Shown in pieces: positions 1-11,377 of a stretch of DNA of 64,000 nt. The position numbers and the translations under genes are program-made. Position 1 is the stretch's first letter. Every line of letters starts with the position of its first letter. Below the pieces are notes generated by a model. That model made no database searches. It was given only the letters and a program-made list of their open reading frames with translations, and was not told the origin of the DNA. The stretch covers positions 1,426,001 through 1,490,000 of the forward strand of contig JAALGY010000039.1 in assembly GCA_032358165.1 (NCBI GenBank), given 5' to 3'. The stretch comes from Diplosphaera chodatii (lineage: Eukaryota > Chlorophyta > Trebouxiophyceae > Prasiolales > Stichococcaceae).

Positions 1-1548
1 TCGACGAGCCGCCGTGCAAAACACGGCACCCTATCACTTGATGGCCTCTTCAGCCGGGCCCGTGCTCGGGCCGCCAGAGGCTTAATAGCCGGCCGCGCCG
101 GCACAGGCCGCCGCAGATGACCTCGTTGGTGCCAGATACATGCTGCGATCCGACAGGCTGCGCCCCTTGAGCAGGTGGCGAGGGCCTGGACCTCTGGAGT
201 GTATGTGACAGCGAATCAGACGGCCGGCTGTTGCCGGTTACACTGCGCGCGGCTTGAAGTTTCTGCGGCCAGCCTGCTATGTTACCTCGATGCTACTCAA
301 AGCAGGCACGGCAGCTCTTTGTGAGGCTGCAGCTGGCTGCGAGCTGAACCGTAAATATCGTAACAAGCTTCCGAAACGCTGGTGGTATACCCCTCACCTC
401 GCTGCAGGCGCCCTGCAGTGCCGCGAGGCCCGCCTTCCGATCCAGCCAGTCCGCCAGGTCCATAACGCCGGCCACACCACCGCCGGCCACCCTGCGCTCC
501 TTGTCGTGCCCTGCTGTGGTGTCCCGGCCTGCTGCGCTTGCTGCGCCACTGTCGTTGATCTCAGCGGCCAGCAGCGGGCCCTACTGCTGTTGGGCACCTG
601 CAGCGAAGGGATGTGAGGCGGTGGCCCGGGGGTTAGGGTCAGCGGTGGGCACCCCTTGTCGTGCAAAGACTTGCGCTGTGAAGAGTCTGGGTCCAGCGCA
701 TCATCCGCATGCTCTACACCGCCTGCTCTGCACGGGCCTCACCTGTGTTGCCTCGGCGAACAGATTTCAGCCCGCTAGCGCGTGCCTTGTTTGCACCCTG
801 CACCGTCCTGTCCTGAGTTTACCACAATTGTGGATCAGTGTGCTGTGTGCATCACAGCCTGCTGCATAGTGCCCGATACCGCCTGTTGTGCGCTCTCAGC
901 GAAAGTGGACCCAAGCCGATCCGTGGTCGTGCTGCGGTTGGCCAACGCCTCTGCACATGGCTCGTCTGTTACTGTCGACGAAAAGGCACGGAAAACCCTG
1001 CTGGTTACATCATGGCCTAGGGCGAAAAGGCTCAGCCATCAAATTCATCAGCATCCAACAATGGCCCAACTGCTGACTGGGCAGCAACCAAAAGGAACAC
1101 TTCTAACCACTAGTACAGAATGCAGATACGAACGACCTGACAACAGTGGATGCCCGCGACGGATGTGTTGTGAAATTGTCAAAGCTGCAGCAATGCTTCG
1201 ATGCGCCTGCAGCAAGAGATGCTGCAAAGCCCTAATTTCTGACGCAGCTGCCATGGCTGCACCGCGTGCGAACGCTGCTGCTGTCGGTGGACAGCGGCAG
1301 GCGATCCTGGAAGCCCACAAAGGAATCGCCCAGCATATTTCTGGGATGGTACACTGCTGCAGTTGCTGCGGCCGCAGCTGCAGCTGCCGCTGTCCCTTGC
1401 ATGCCTCGGCAGTCCTTGCCAATGGCCATGCTGGCCGTGACTGTGCGACACGCCCGCAGCATCCGCAGTCGCATCTGCATGGTGCTGCTGTGACGCTGCT
1501 GCCCGCTGCAGCTGCCGCGCCGCCGCCGCCTCTGTCCTAACGCATGCT
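1..1548. other. Left-edge non-coding stretch
   Basis: I see no exon here that I can support. Open frames are short, overlap on both strands and carry no recognisable motif. The right part is the 3' flank of the minus-strand TSPO gene. A CTG/CAG-rich patch lies around 1350-1510. The left end could hold part of a gene that continues outside the window. Confidence 0.5.
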
Positions 1549-3112
1549 TCAGGCGGCCTTGCCAGTAGCCTTGTCGGCCTCGTCGCGTGACACGCCCGGC
1601 ACCTTCTGTGCGGTGTCCATCATGGCCGCCTTGTTCACCTTGGCCGCCTCCCGCCGCTCCTCCGGGCTGCCCTGTAGCATGTAGCACGCGCATGATGTTC
1701 GGGAACATGCGGTGAGCAGCAGGGCACAACACGACCGAGTCAGCCAGCGGGAATTCCTGCACCACCAGGGCTATTTGCTGCTCTTGCTGCTTCCACACAC
1801 AAACAGACGGCGGTGCTCGACTTTTGCGAGCAGACCAATCAGGCGGCCCCACCTGGGGCGAGTTGTTGACCATGATGTTGTAGTTCAGGGCTGTGGCATA
1901 GGTGCACCTGCAGCATGACAGCCTATACCTCTGGACGGAGGCATGTTGTATTGCACATGCAGCACGTCTGCATTGGGTAGTTCAACTAGTCTGTACTCAC
2001 AGTGCTGGCAACCATCGCCTGATGACGACGTCAGCTGTCATTTGTGGCAGCATGTAGTGAATGACACACAGGCATGCTGCGCGCACCAGGCTAGGTAGGG
2101 CACCAGCAGCAGCGCAGCCGTGCGGTCAGTCTTCCGGAACTCCAGTGCCGTCAGTGCGATGGTGACGTCCAGTGCTGCAGCAGTCAGGGTACAGTTTTGA
2201 ACGAGAAGCCTTGCTATTGCAATACAGCTCAGAGTCAACGTCCCCTTGCTGTGGCGTTGTGGCGCTTCTGGCACGCACTGCAGCATGGCACTTGGCATGG
2301 TGTGCAGCACAAAACAACATGAAAGTGCGCGGCACCCAAGATGTCGAGTAGGGCAATCTTCAGCTTGTGCGTGTTGAAGAACAGCGGCTGCCTGCGCAGC
2401 ATCAGCAGCAACGCTTCGATTGCTGTGCCTTTGCTGCTCCTCGGGGGCTTCACTTGGACGCATGTTGACAAGTACTGCAAGGCATGCTGCTGCAAGGGCT
2501 TTACATGCTGCAGGCTGTCCCAGCACCCACCAGGCAAAGTTGAGCGCCAGCTGCGTGCCCCACAGCGTCGCCGCTCTGCCGCCCCTGCCTGCCTGTCGGG
2601 ACCAGCAGCAGTCACACTGTCAGGTGACCAGCTCGCAGGACATGGCCAGCCCATTGCCACGCCCGATCAAGGACGCAGGATGCACATGCTGAACGCATCA
2701 TCCCGTACTCCGACCTGAAAGTGTGATCATCTGTAGCGGCTGTGCACTCATGAGGCAGCAGCACCTGGTGCAACACCCGCCATCCAGAATAGGACTGCGC
2801 CGCGTACATCACGCCCCATGCCGGGCCGAACAGCCACTTCGGCGGCGTCCATCTTGGCTTGTTCAGCCGGTTGTACCTACATAGTGGGCGGACACCGCAC
2901 CACTCAGCACGCACACCCTTTGTGGGTAGTCCACGGCGATTCCTGCCTGCTGCATGCGCTGCGGGCCCCTCACCAGCCAATAATGTGCGGCGCCGACGCG
3001 ATGCTGATGCCCTGCGCCACCACCAGCGGGATCCCGACGTAGGCCACCTGCAGCGGCAGGCTAATATATCTATCGTGCTGTGATTTAAAGATTCGAACAC
3101 CTCCCTCACCAT
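1549..3112 (-). CDS. TSPO: TSPO/MBR-family tryptophan-rich membrane protein
   Basis: Eight exons (3110-3112, 2974-3047, 2777-2876, 2531-2592, 2336-2391, 2087-2174, 1853-1907, 1549-1671) join in consistent phase to give 186 residues. Family hallmarks are in order: LNKPRWTPPKWLFGPAWGV after the first membrane helix, WGTQLALNFAWQPLFF, LKIALLDILALDVTIAL, and LLLVPYLAWCTYATALNY. These fit the five-helix TspO fold, which binds tetrapyrroles, cholesterol or related lipids in mitochondrial outer or secretory membranes of eukaryotes. The first coding exon holds only the ATG, followed directly by a GTGAGG donor; an in-frame TAG lies 15 bases upstream of it. After the family's usual end there is an extra hydrophilic tail of about 40 residues (1549-1671), rich in Ala, Lys, Glu and Asp. 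Family assignment is firm; the exact N-terminus is less sure. Confidence 0.9.
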
Positions 3113-3896
3113 GAAGGTGGTGTCCTATGCCGTGCGCATCGGTCATGCGTGTTGCACAGCGTAAGGACCCATGTTGACCGCGTGCGGCAGTGAGCAAGTA
3201 CAAATACATGATGCAGGAGTGCCTGAGTGCCGATGACAGTCTGGGGACAGCTCACCAGACTTTTGTCTGGCAGGTGCATACTTGCAAGACCAGCAACAAG
3301 CAAAGTTGTTGGTGATCACTGTTACGGCACCAGATGTCAAAGGTCCAACGAAAGCTCTGGAGCGGACAGTCGATGTACAACTCAGCACGCACTGTGGACT
3401 GTGCCGTGTTGTCTTGCACGTGATTGGGTCCGTGTCAGCCGTATTGACAGTCAACTACCGCTCAGCTCTGCCTACTCGAAGTAGGAATAAGGGAAAGGGT
3501 AGCAAGAAGAAGGACTGGGACATTTGTGCACGAGGGAGAGTCCCTCGGCAGCATTCAAAGCCGAACTTGCGACGGCAGAAGGGCATTCTGCTCCTCTCTC
3601 CCTGCTTCTGTGCAATCTCGAAAGCTGCAACGCCGGTATCGACGCAACAGCTTCCTGACATCAGGTGCGTGCCCGTGGCCACGGCTTTCCAAGTCGACAG
3701 GTGATTGGGTGCTCCTGCCTTGGCACTCTCGCACGGCGGCTGGCTCCTTGCGTGCATCGCGGCGCCTCATCGGCGTGCTGCCTTTGCATGTCAGCCTGCA
3801 TGCTGGGGCTGCTTGGCTCAGGTTCTGCCCAGGGCTGCCTGTTTCATCTGTTGCTCGTGGGCTGACATTTCCTCTGCTTGCTTACAGTCGCCGGCC
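3113..3896. promoter_or_regulatory. Divergent TSPO / H2A.X intergenic region
   Basis: This 784-base gap lies between the divergent starts of TSPO and H2A.X and should hold both promoters. A pyrimidine-rich tract ending in CTTACAG at 3880-3887, just before the H2A start, could be the acceptor of a 5' UTR intron. No clear TATA box or repeated histone-promoter element was found by eye. Confidence 0.4.
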
Positions 3897-4808
3897 ATGT
3901 CGGGCCGCGGAAAGGGCAAGACCGCCAAGAAGTCCGTGAGCCAGTCGTCCAAGGCCGGCCTGCAGTTCCCCGTCGGCCGTGTCGCCCGGTGGGTCATCCT
4001 GAGCTTCACACTGTGGCAGTCCCAGAAAGCATTTTGCTGCGTTGCAGGCAGCCTCTGACTGTGTTGATGAATCTGTGTGAGCATGCGCAGCGCCTGACCT
4101 AAATCTGATCATCGTGCTTGCAGGTATCTTAAAAAGGGCAAGTATGCAACCCGTGTGGGTGCCGGCGCCCCAGTCTACCTGGCAGCTGTGCTGGAATATC
4201 TGGCTGGTGAGCGCACCCGGAGCTGATTGCAGCAGTCCTGCACTGTGACAAACGCTGCTTCGCCGGCCCTCCTGCAGCTGTTGTGTCTCCGTCATTGGGT
4301 TCTCCCTGCTCGCCTCAGCACTTTGCACTGCGCAGGCCCCAGCGACGAAAGCCATGTCGCTGACATCTCATCTGCTGGTGCTCGCAGCTGAGGTGCTGGA
4401 GCTGGCCGGCAACGCCGCGCGTGACAACAAGAAGACCCGCATCGTGCCGCGCCACATCCAGCTGGCGGTCCGCAACGACGAGGAGCTGTCCAAGTTGCTG
4501 GGCGGGTGCGCTCCCGAAGCCTTTGTGTGTGTCCAAATGTGCATTGTCGTGTGAATCCATGGTGTTCAGTCCGCCGACCTCCTGCATGCCATGTTGCATG
4601 TACCCATGCAACATGGCCACTCAACGAAGCTCAGCTGTCACGGTGTGCGCATGTGCCCATTCACTATAAAGCGATGTTGACAACTCTCTTGCCCTCATGC
4701 AGCGTGACAATCGCGGCGGGCGGCGTGCTGCCCAACACCCACTCGGTGCTGCTGCCCAGCAGCAAGAAGGGCAAGGCCAAGGGCGGCAGCGTGTCCCAGG
4801 AGTTCTGA
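3897..4808 (+). CDS. H2A.X: Histone H2A.X (SQEF C-terminus)
   Basis: Four exons (3897-3988, 4124-4206, 4388-4505, 4703-4808) encode 132 residues. The core is unmistakable: SGRGKGK start, [67 protein letters not shown] and GGVLPN. The protein is the DNA-packaging H2A partner of H2B. It ends in SQEF, the SQ(E/D)-aromatic motif phosphorylated by ATM/ATR-type kinases at double-strand breaks, so this is the H2A.X form. Despite three introns the gene carries a replication-type stem-loop 43 bases after the stop, so it may serve as both bulk and damage-signalling H2A. Confidence 0.97.
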
Positions 4809-4850
4809 GGCTGCGCCCGTCAGCCAGGCGACAACCCGACCAACAACAAC

Positions 4851-4866
4851 GGTGTTTATCAACACC
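4851..4866 (+). promoter_or_regulatory. Histone mRNA 3' stem-loop
   Basis: GGTGTT-TATC-AACACC forms a perfect 6-bp stem with a 4-base loop, preceded by an A/C-rich stretch and followed by ACCA. It lies 43 bases after the H2A.X stop. Geometry and flanks match the SLBP-bound stem-loop that directs 3' processing of replication-dependent, non-polyadenylated histone mRNAs. Confidence 0.9.
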
Positions 4867-6198
4867 ACCATGATCTGGCTGCTGCGTCCTGCTCCTACCT
4901 ATGGTCTTCTGCTTACCATAGCCCTCAGCCCTCCGTCAGTAGGCTGCATTGGCTCCTGATGCTCTGCCTGGTTTTTGGCCGCAGTGGCACTTAGTCATCG
5001 GCCCCGAGAGTCTGGGCATCAGTCACTGTGGGCTGCGGGGCTATGTGCAATGCCAGTTGAGGCGCTCAGGGCAGCCATGGGAATGACTGCAATGCGCCAG
5101 CGTCAAAGTGCTGTGCCTTGAACTGCAACATCTGTGACAGCAACAGCAGCTTTCAGCGGTGTACGGTAGGTACGCCAGGATCACAATACCATAGCGCTTG
5201 ACACAGGCGCCTGCAGCCACCGTTCAGGATGATGGTCAAACGAGCTGATCCGGAGACAGTCTGTCGATGCCCCTGTCCTTGGTGACGTTTTGGGGCTTTG
5301 AAGCCCATAGCCCCATACAGCTGGGCAGCTGGGCAGCTGCCCCCGTTCTCAGGGTCTGAATCATCAGTCATCATTAGGGCGGGTGAGTACTGACTTGTAT
5401 GGGCGGGCCCGGCTGTTGTTCCGCTACTTGCTCGGAGCGCCGGCAGCACGGCCGCACGTCTCATATAGCAGGTCACACATCGACCGACCGGCCTTGGCCG
5501 CCTGCAGCTGCTCGAGTCTGCAGAGGACACGCTGCTGTCGGCTTCTGGAGTAGGGCCTCTCGGACATAGGGGCCCGAAGGTGAGCCCGACGCCTTCGGCG
5601 CACCATCATGCATCGCCGGTAGACGGTCAGTAGGGATCGCACCGGCTCGGCCTTCACATGTGGGCGGTTTCGGAATTTCGGGCCCCAGTCAGCTTCCGGA
5701 GACGGTGCCTGTTGTGTGGGTGTGAGGTTTGCTGGTGCAGCCGGTGCCTGGCGGTCATGCGCTGCTCGCTTGCCTGCCAAGTCGGGCGGGTGGACCAACG
5801 AAGGCTGAGACGCGCCGGCCGGGGCGTCCTGTTGTCCTTTCGTGCACTTGCCGTGAATTCAGGCTTAAAACTCTGACAGGTGCCAGCCACCGGCCCCGGT
5901 GCCAACCCCTATCTGGCAGGCCAATTTCGTGTTGTGTAAGGAGCTGTGTCACTCTTTGTGATCTGTGCGAAGGCAGCCGAACGCGTTCAGAAAACAGTTG
6001 CATAGGTCTAACATTCCCGACGGCGTCGAGTAACACCGGCCGGTGACCCCCTCGGCTGCGGCGGATCAGGCTGCAGACGGCATCACGGCAATTCTGCATG
6101 ACATTTTAACAGGCATGAGCTGCGTGCGTCCATGCGCAGGCCTGCGTTGGCGGCGGGACCATCCGTGTGCGGCTGCGATCTATTTGGGTGCCGGAGCA
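4867..6198. other. Intergenic region between H2A.X and hydrolase A
   Basis: This holds the H2A.X 3' flank and the hydrolase A promoter. A 124-codon minus-strand open frame (5424-5798) has Arg-rich composition but no recognisable motif or splice context, so I do not call it a gene. Confidence 0.4.
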
Positions 6199-9100
6199 AT
6201 GGGCGGGCAAGGGAGTGCCGCGGCAGGCCTGCTTGCAGCCGTCTGCCTGGCTGCTGCGATGCATACAGCAGGTACGGCTGAGCTCGGGTCCGCTCACATG
6301 AGAGCCTGGTGTTGATCTTGCTCGTAATTGGTGCAAGTGCGCGCCTGCATGGACGTGCTAAGCAGGTGCCCAGGCTCTGGCTGCAGCACCGTGACAGCTG
6401 CTGAGCTGCATGCAAGCTCTTGCAGCTATGCAGTGACATGGATGCTGCATGCTTTCCGATACTTGATCTCATGACTGAGATGACGCACACCCGCCGTGCT
6501 GCGGCGCTCACAGCCAGAAGTCAACATGATGAATCAACCAGCATTTGCTGATTGGACTTACTTGCCGATCAATAGAGTGCGCAGCGTTGGCGGCTGGCGG
6601 CGTTGGCGTGGGCGGTGCCGTTGCCGGCGCCCCGCACGGCCGCCGCCTGCTGCAGGGCGCGCGGCCGGCGCTGCCGTCGCAGGAGAACTGGTGGTCAGCC
6701 GCCCTGGAGAACAGCGACAGCGCAGACGTGAGTGCCTTGCGCTTGCACCGGTGCCGGGTTGGCATGAGAGGCCAGGCCTGGACCCTGGAGCCTGACGGTC
6801 AGGCGTAGAGCGCTTCACTTCCAGGATGCTTTGTTGAGTAGTCTCCCGATCGAGGCAGCGGGTGGGAGTAGTGCTTTGATGCCGATCAGGGTGCTCCAGC
6901 GTGTCTGAGCCTTGGCAGGATAGCTGCTGCATCCTGATCCATCCTGCAGCCGGGGCAGCACATGGGGGAGCCCGATGTGCGAGTCTCCACTGCAGCGAAG
7001 CAGCTGCTGTGTCCGAGCAGACTTGGGCGCTGCTTCAGCATGCCGGTGAGGTGCTGCCGCAGGGGCAGCAGTCCTGGTGGATGGACATCATCACGCGCAC
7101 CGCGCAGGCGGTGCAGGCCGCCAGCCAGCAGGCGGCCGGGCAGCAGCCAATGTCGCCGCCGCCGCCGCCGCCGGCAGCAGGGCAGTCTCCACCGGCTGGA
7201 GACACGCCGCCGCCCGCGCCTGACGGCACGCAGCTGACCGCCAACGAGAAGGGCAGCGGCCTGCCCTCGTGAGGCTCTGTGCTGCGCCCCTTGCTGCATC
7301 CATGTTGCACCACCCATGCGTCTGCTTGCTCCTGCCCTTGCTGTGCGTCACTGGGCCTGTGTCCGGTGCCGGTGCGTGAGTGTGTGCTGCTGGATGGGTT
7401 GCTGAGGAAGCTGCTCGTGCTGCAGGGACGTGGTGTGGCCGCCAACCACCTTCGCCAGCAGCCAGGTAATTGCTCCTTTGCGGGCAGTCCCGCTGACGGT
7501 GGCTGAGCACCTTCGCAGCGCACAGGCTTGTCCGCTGCGCCGCAACAGACCGCCAAAAGCGGCGAGAATCAAACCCAGCAGGCCTTGGCTCGTTGCTGTC
7601 CCTGCAGCACCGACGCCGCCATGTGCTGCTCCGAGGACCACGCACTCGGCGTATCAAATGCCATCGTCTCGGATGTAATGTACACTTGTGGTGCAGGCGC
7701 GGAGGAACTTCGAGGAGGCGACGGTTGACTCGACGGAAGCGGCACCCTGCGTGGCGGCGGGCGACGGCGGGCAGCTGTGCGGCATCCCCGTCGGCTACGA
7801 GGGCGTCGCCAACCGCACCGGCTACTACTACCTGCCCAAGGCGGGTGCTCGGACCAGCGCGGGACAGCTCCTATCGTGTTTGCCCGTTCAACACTGAGTG
7901 TTTGTCACTGGCGGGCATTGTGAGGTTGCAGGGTTGCTGCAAGTGTGCTGCAGCTGTTTGTTTGTGCCTGTACAGACGTACTCGTCGGGGCCGCTGCCGC
8001 TGCTGGTGCTGCTGCACGGGGCGGGCGTCAACGGCAGCTGGATGCTCACGGATCTGCCGTTCATGGAGATGGCCGACAAGCACCAGGTGCCACAGGACGC
8101 GCGTGTCGCCCGCACCATGACATGCTGTCAACTGAGCTCACCTGCGCTCTACTGCTGGCACACATGCCGCTCAGCACCATGCTCTGCCCTGCGGACAGGG
8201 CGTCTACCCGAATGAAAGGGTGCAGTAACCTGATATGTCCACTGCATCGCACAGGTGATCGTGGTGACGCCGGACAGCATAGACGACATGGACTGGCTCA
8301 ACCCGAAGACAAAGGACGACGGCTTCACGCGCGACTGGTGGCACATCGAGGTAAGGCCCTGCAAACCGTGATGCATGGCATGTGCTCATGGACGGAGGCC
8401 GCCTGGCGTGGTGGAGCGCTCATCACGGTGCCTCTGTCCCGCAGGCGTGCTACCACTGGTTCGCCACACAGAACCCGCAGGGCGCTCAGATCGACACCGC
8501 CAAGGTGTCGATCGCCGGCAACTCCCGTGCCGGGTGCGCTCAACTTTCCTAGTGTTGCTTCACCCCAGCTGCGTCACCACCAGCAATGAGCACCCTTCCG
8601 CAACCTCTGCACGTCCGTCCCCTGGAGACTGGCGGCCATCGCCAGCAGCAGCTGGCTGCAGCCGAGCGTGGTGGTAGTCCCCATTCTTAATCTGCTACTA
8701 AGATGTGCCCAGATGAGCACCACTGGCAATGTGCCGCGCAGGTACACGGGGCCGCCGTTCTGCAGCCGCTCGGTGCTGGTGCCCTGCTCCGCCGCCGTCA
8801 TCATGCACGCCAGCGCGGAGGCCGACGAGATGGGGCCCAAGGTCATCCCCATCCTGTGGACGGGCGGCGAGAGGGACCCGCTCTACGTGCGGCTCCTGTG
8901 GCTCAGTGCTGACACGCGGTCCCAAACCACCCAGAGCCTGCCGGATGCTGCTGCTGTGGTTGACCTTGCGTGCGGCAGCAGCCGCGAGCGGCGGCGTGCT
9001 GCAGCATGATCTGACTGTCCTGTGTCCTGCGCTGCAGACTGAGGAGCGCAACGCAGTGAGTTGCTTCCCGCGGGCTCCCGCAGCTCGCTCTTGCTGCACG

Positions 9101-9791
9101 CGCTGTGTTGCCTTGCGTTGCGTTGGGCTGGCCCGACAACTGCTTGAAATCAGGAACACGCACCGCATACCGCATGTGCAGCAGCTGCGAAGCGTGGCGA
9201 CGGCCTCACCGACTGCGTGTGCAGGAGCAGATCGCTGAGTTCCGCGCGGCGGCGCCGCAGTTCCAGATCACCTACCAGATCTGGGAGAGCAGCCACTCCC
9301 TGAACGTGCGAATTGCATCTAGGGTGTAGGGCTCAATGTGTTGCCACTGATACTGGAGCATCACAGCACTCTGGCAGTGTGCTCAGCGCTTCTGCATGCT
9401 TTGCTGACATCGGCTGGCTGCATGGCTGTCCTGCAGAAGGGGCAGGAGATCGACTACATCGTGAAGTGGTGCGCAGACGCCGGATTCCGCGGGTGAGCTG
9501 CACATCTAGATGTTTTCCACTGCAGCGTCCCACAGTGTTGCCCTGCCAACTGCCTCTCACGTGCCTGCCGAGATCAGGGGTGCTGCCACCCGATGCTTCT
9601 GCACCGTCAGAGCAAACGATGTTGGCAGAGGGCCGCCCTCAGCAGTCGTCGCTACGGCATGCTGATGCTCATGCACAAATGTATATCTAATGGGGTTCTA
9701 TACTTTATGGTGCTGCAGGACGCCTGCGCCGCCGCTTGGCAGCTACCGCAGGCGCCTGGCGGCATCACCCGCAGAGCGGCGGCAGCGGTAG
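6199..9791 (+). CDS. Secreted alpha/beta-hydrolase, paralogue A
   Basis: Exons 6199-6271, 6585-6727, 7063-7268, 7426-7465, 7697-7840, 7976-8086, 8255-8350, 8445-8533, 8742-8886, 9038-9055, 9225-9305, 9437-9492 and 9719-9791 give 424 residues in frame. Residues 1-24 form a signal peptide. Residues 25-154 are low complexity (Gly/Ala, then Gln, Pro) with two Trp-Trp motifs (QENWW, QQSWW). From about 165 on it matches paralogue B: a CGIPVGYEG segment, LLVLLHGAGVNG oxyanion loop, GNSRAG nucleophile elbow (Ser298), GGERDPLY (Asp346) and SSHSLN (His379). This is a complete Ser-Asp-His set of an esterase or depolymerase-like hydrolase; the substrate is unknown. The donor at 7841 is GC (AAG|GCGGGT). 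The third exon's acceptor is uncertain (7021 is also in phase). Confidence 0.82.
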
Positions 9792-11377
9792 AACTCTGCT
9801 GTTTGGCGGTGCCAGCACGGGGCTGGGCGGCCCCGCAGTCGGCACCGCCACGGCGTAGCGACAGTGCAGGCGGCCAGCAGTAGGTGTGCAGCAGCCAGCG
9901 CAGCTAGAGCAGCGGCAGCAGCAGCTGCCGCCAGGGTGTGACCGTGAGCGCCGGCGGCGGCGCTCACGTTGTGCGCTCTGGCGGCGGCTGCTGCCGCTGC
10001 ATCGGACAGCACGCCCGATTGGGCGCCATAGCAAGTAGGCAGCGACCCGCCTTTCATCCGTTCAGCCGCTACAGCATAGCCGCTGCCGCCGCAGCAGCAG
10101 CAGCAGCGGTTTTGCGCAGTAAGCTAGGTATCCTTGTGTGCAGCAGCTTGCCACCCCATCGGTGGAGATTTCATTGACGCATAGACAGCATCGGACTGTC
10201 ACACTTTTGATGGTAGGCAGGATCGGACTGTCACATTCCTTGGTCCACAGCCTGCGAGCTTGCACATAGGCGCCTCACATTGAGCGCCCATCCACAAGCG
10301 GCATCTGCAGCAGGTAGCAGTGTGCAGGCCCGTCGCTAGCGGGGGTTCCCCGGGTTTCGCAGCTTTCGTTTGCAGGATGATGCTTCGTGTCCAGCAGTGG
10401 GTTTGTCCTGGGTTTTGTGGCACCGTGTGTGCGCTGGATGCTTGGTGCAGCTAATTGTGAACTGGGTAGACTCAAGACTGCAGCAGCTGGACACCGGAAC
10501 TGCATGTGAATACATTGTACGAGCACGTTCACACCGCCTCGCCGGCTGTCGCGCAGCAAAACCCAGCTGCACTTGCAACTGCGCATCCCAAACTGGGTGT
10601 GCATGGCCGGCGTGCTACAACATGTGCCTGAACCCCTCAATCTGGTTCTGCGCTACTTTGTCCGTTCTACTTGGACCAAAGTATGTTACGGAGGCCCGGC
10701 AGCTGGAGCTGCACCCGTTCACCGTTGACTCGGGCACTACAATATCGACCGCCGTCAGTGCCGCGCACTGACCGCCGCACAGGCGCCGGAAATGTCGCAT
10801 TGCATGTGTCACGAAGGATTGTGGCTCAAGGCGAGCATCATCCGCTTTGTCAAGGTGCAGCCACACGGCGCGATCTGGGTCAGATCAGTCATCTGCCAGC
10901 GGGGCATTGTCAGTTGTCACACAAGGGTCCTTTGTGCCTATCGGGCCTGCATTTGTCCACCCTGCCCGCCCGCAGCCGCGGCCGCATCCGCAGCGCAGAA
11001 GCCTGGCCCTACACCCGGCACAGAAGGACGCACGCAACAGGTGGGTCGGATCCGGAGCTGCTGTGGTCCCGATAGCGCGGGATGCCAGGTCGGCAGAGTA
11101 GGCACGCGAGCATTTCCTGCCGCATGTGCAAGGCCCCATGCCTTTGCCGCTCGTCCATACCTGCAGCTGTGCACTGAGACTGCAGACGCACCGTTTGCCG
11201 CTGCCTGCTGTCCCATTTGAGCCAGATCTGCCGTCCAGAAAGGCAGCCCATAATCGCGGCTCCTGGATGCGCTGCTTTGCCGCGACGCGCCGAAGTGGCT
11301 GCAAATCAAAGTGCTTAGCCATTTTGTCTCACTGCAACAGCGGCAGAGCCGTGCTGACAAGTTGCCGCAGGTCCAGC
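9792..11377. other. Intergenic region between hydrolases A and B
   Basis: I see no supported gene and no decayed third copy of the hydrolase. A GCCGCAGCAGCAG low-complexity patch lies near 10080-10110. The 14-base word ATCGGACTGTCACA occurs twice, near 10190 and 10222. The right part should contain the promoter of hydrolase B. Confidence 0.45.

Noticed and set aside
1232..1873. 213-codon minus-strand open frame overlapping the TSPO 3' end
   Set aside because: It runs across the TSPO last intron in another frame; the TSPO exons in the correct frames carry the conserved motifs.
5424..5798. 124-codon minus-strand open frame with Arg-rich sequence
   Set aside because: No known motif, no splice context and no homologue pattern that I recognise; long chance frames are common at this GC content.
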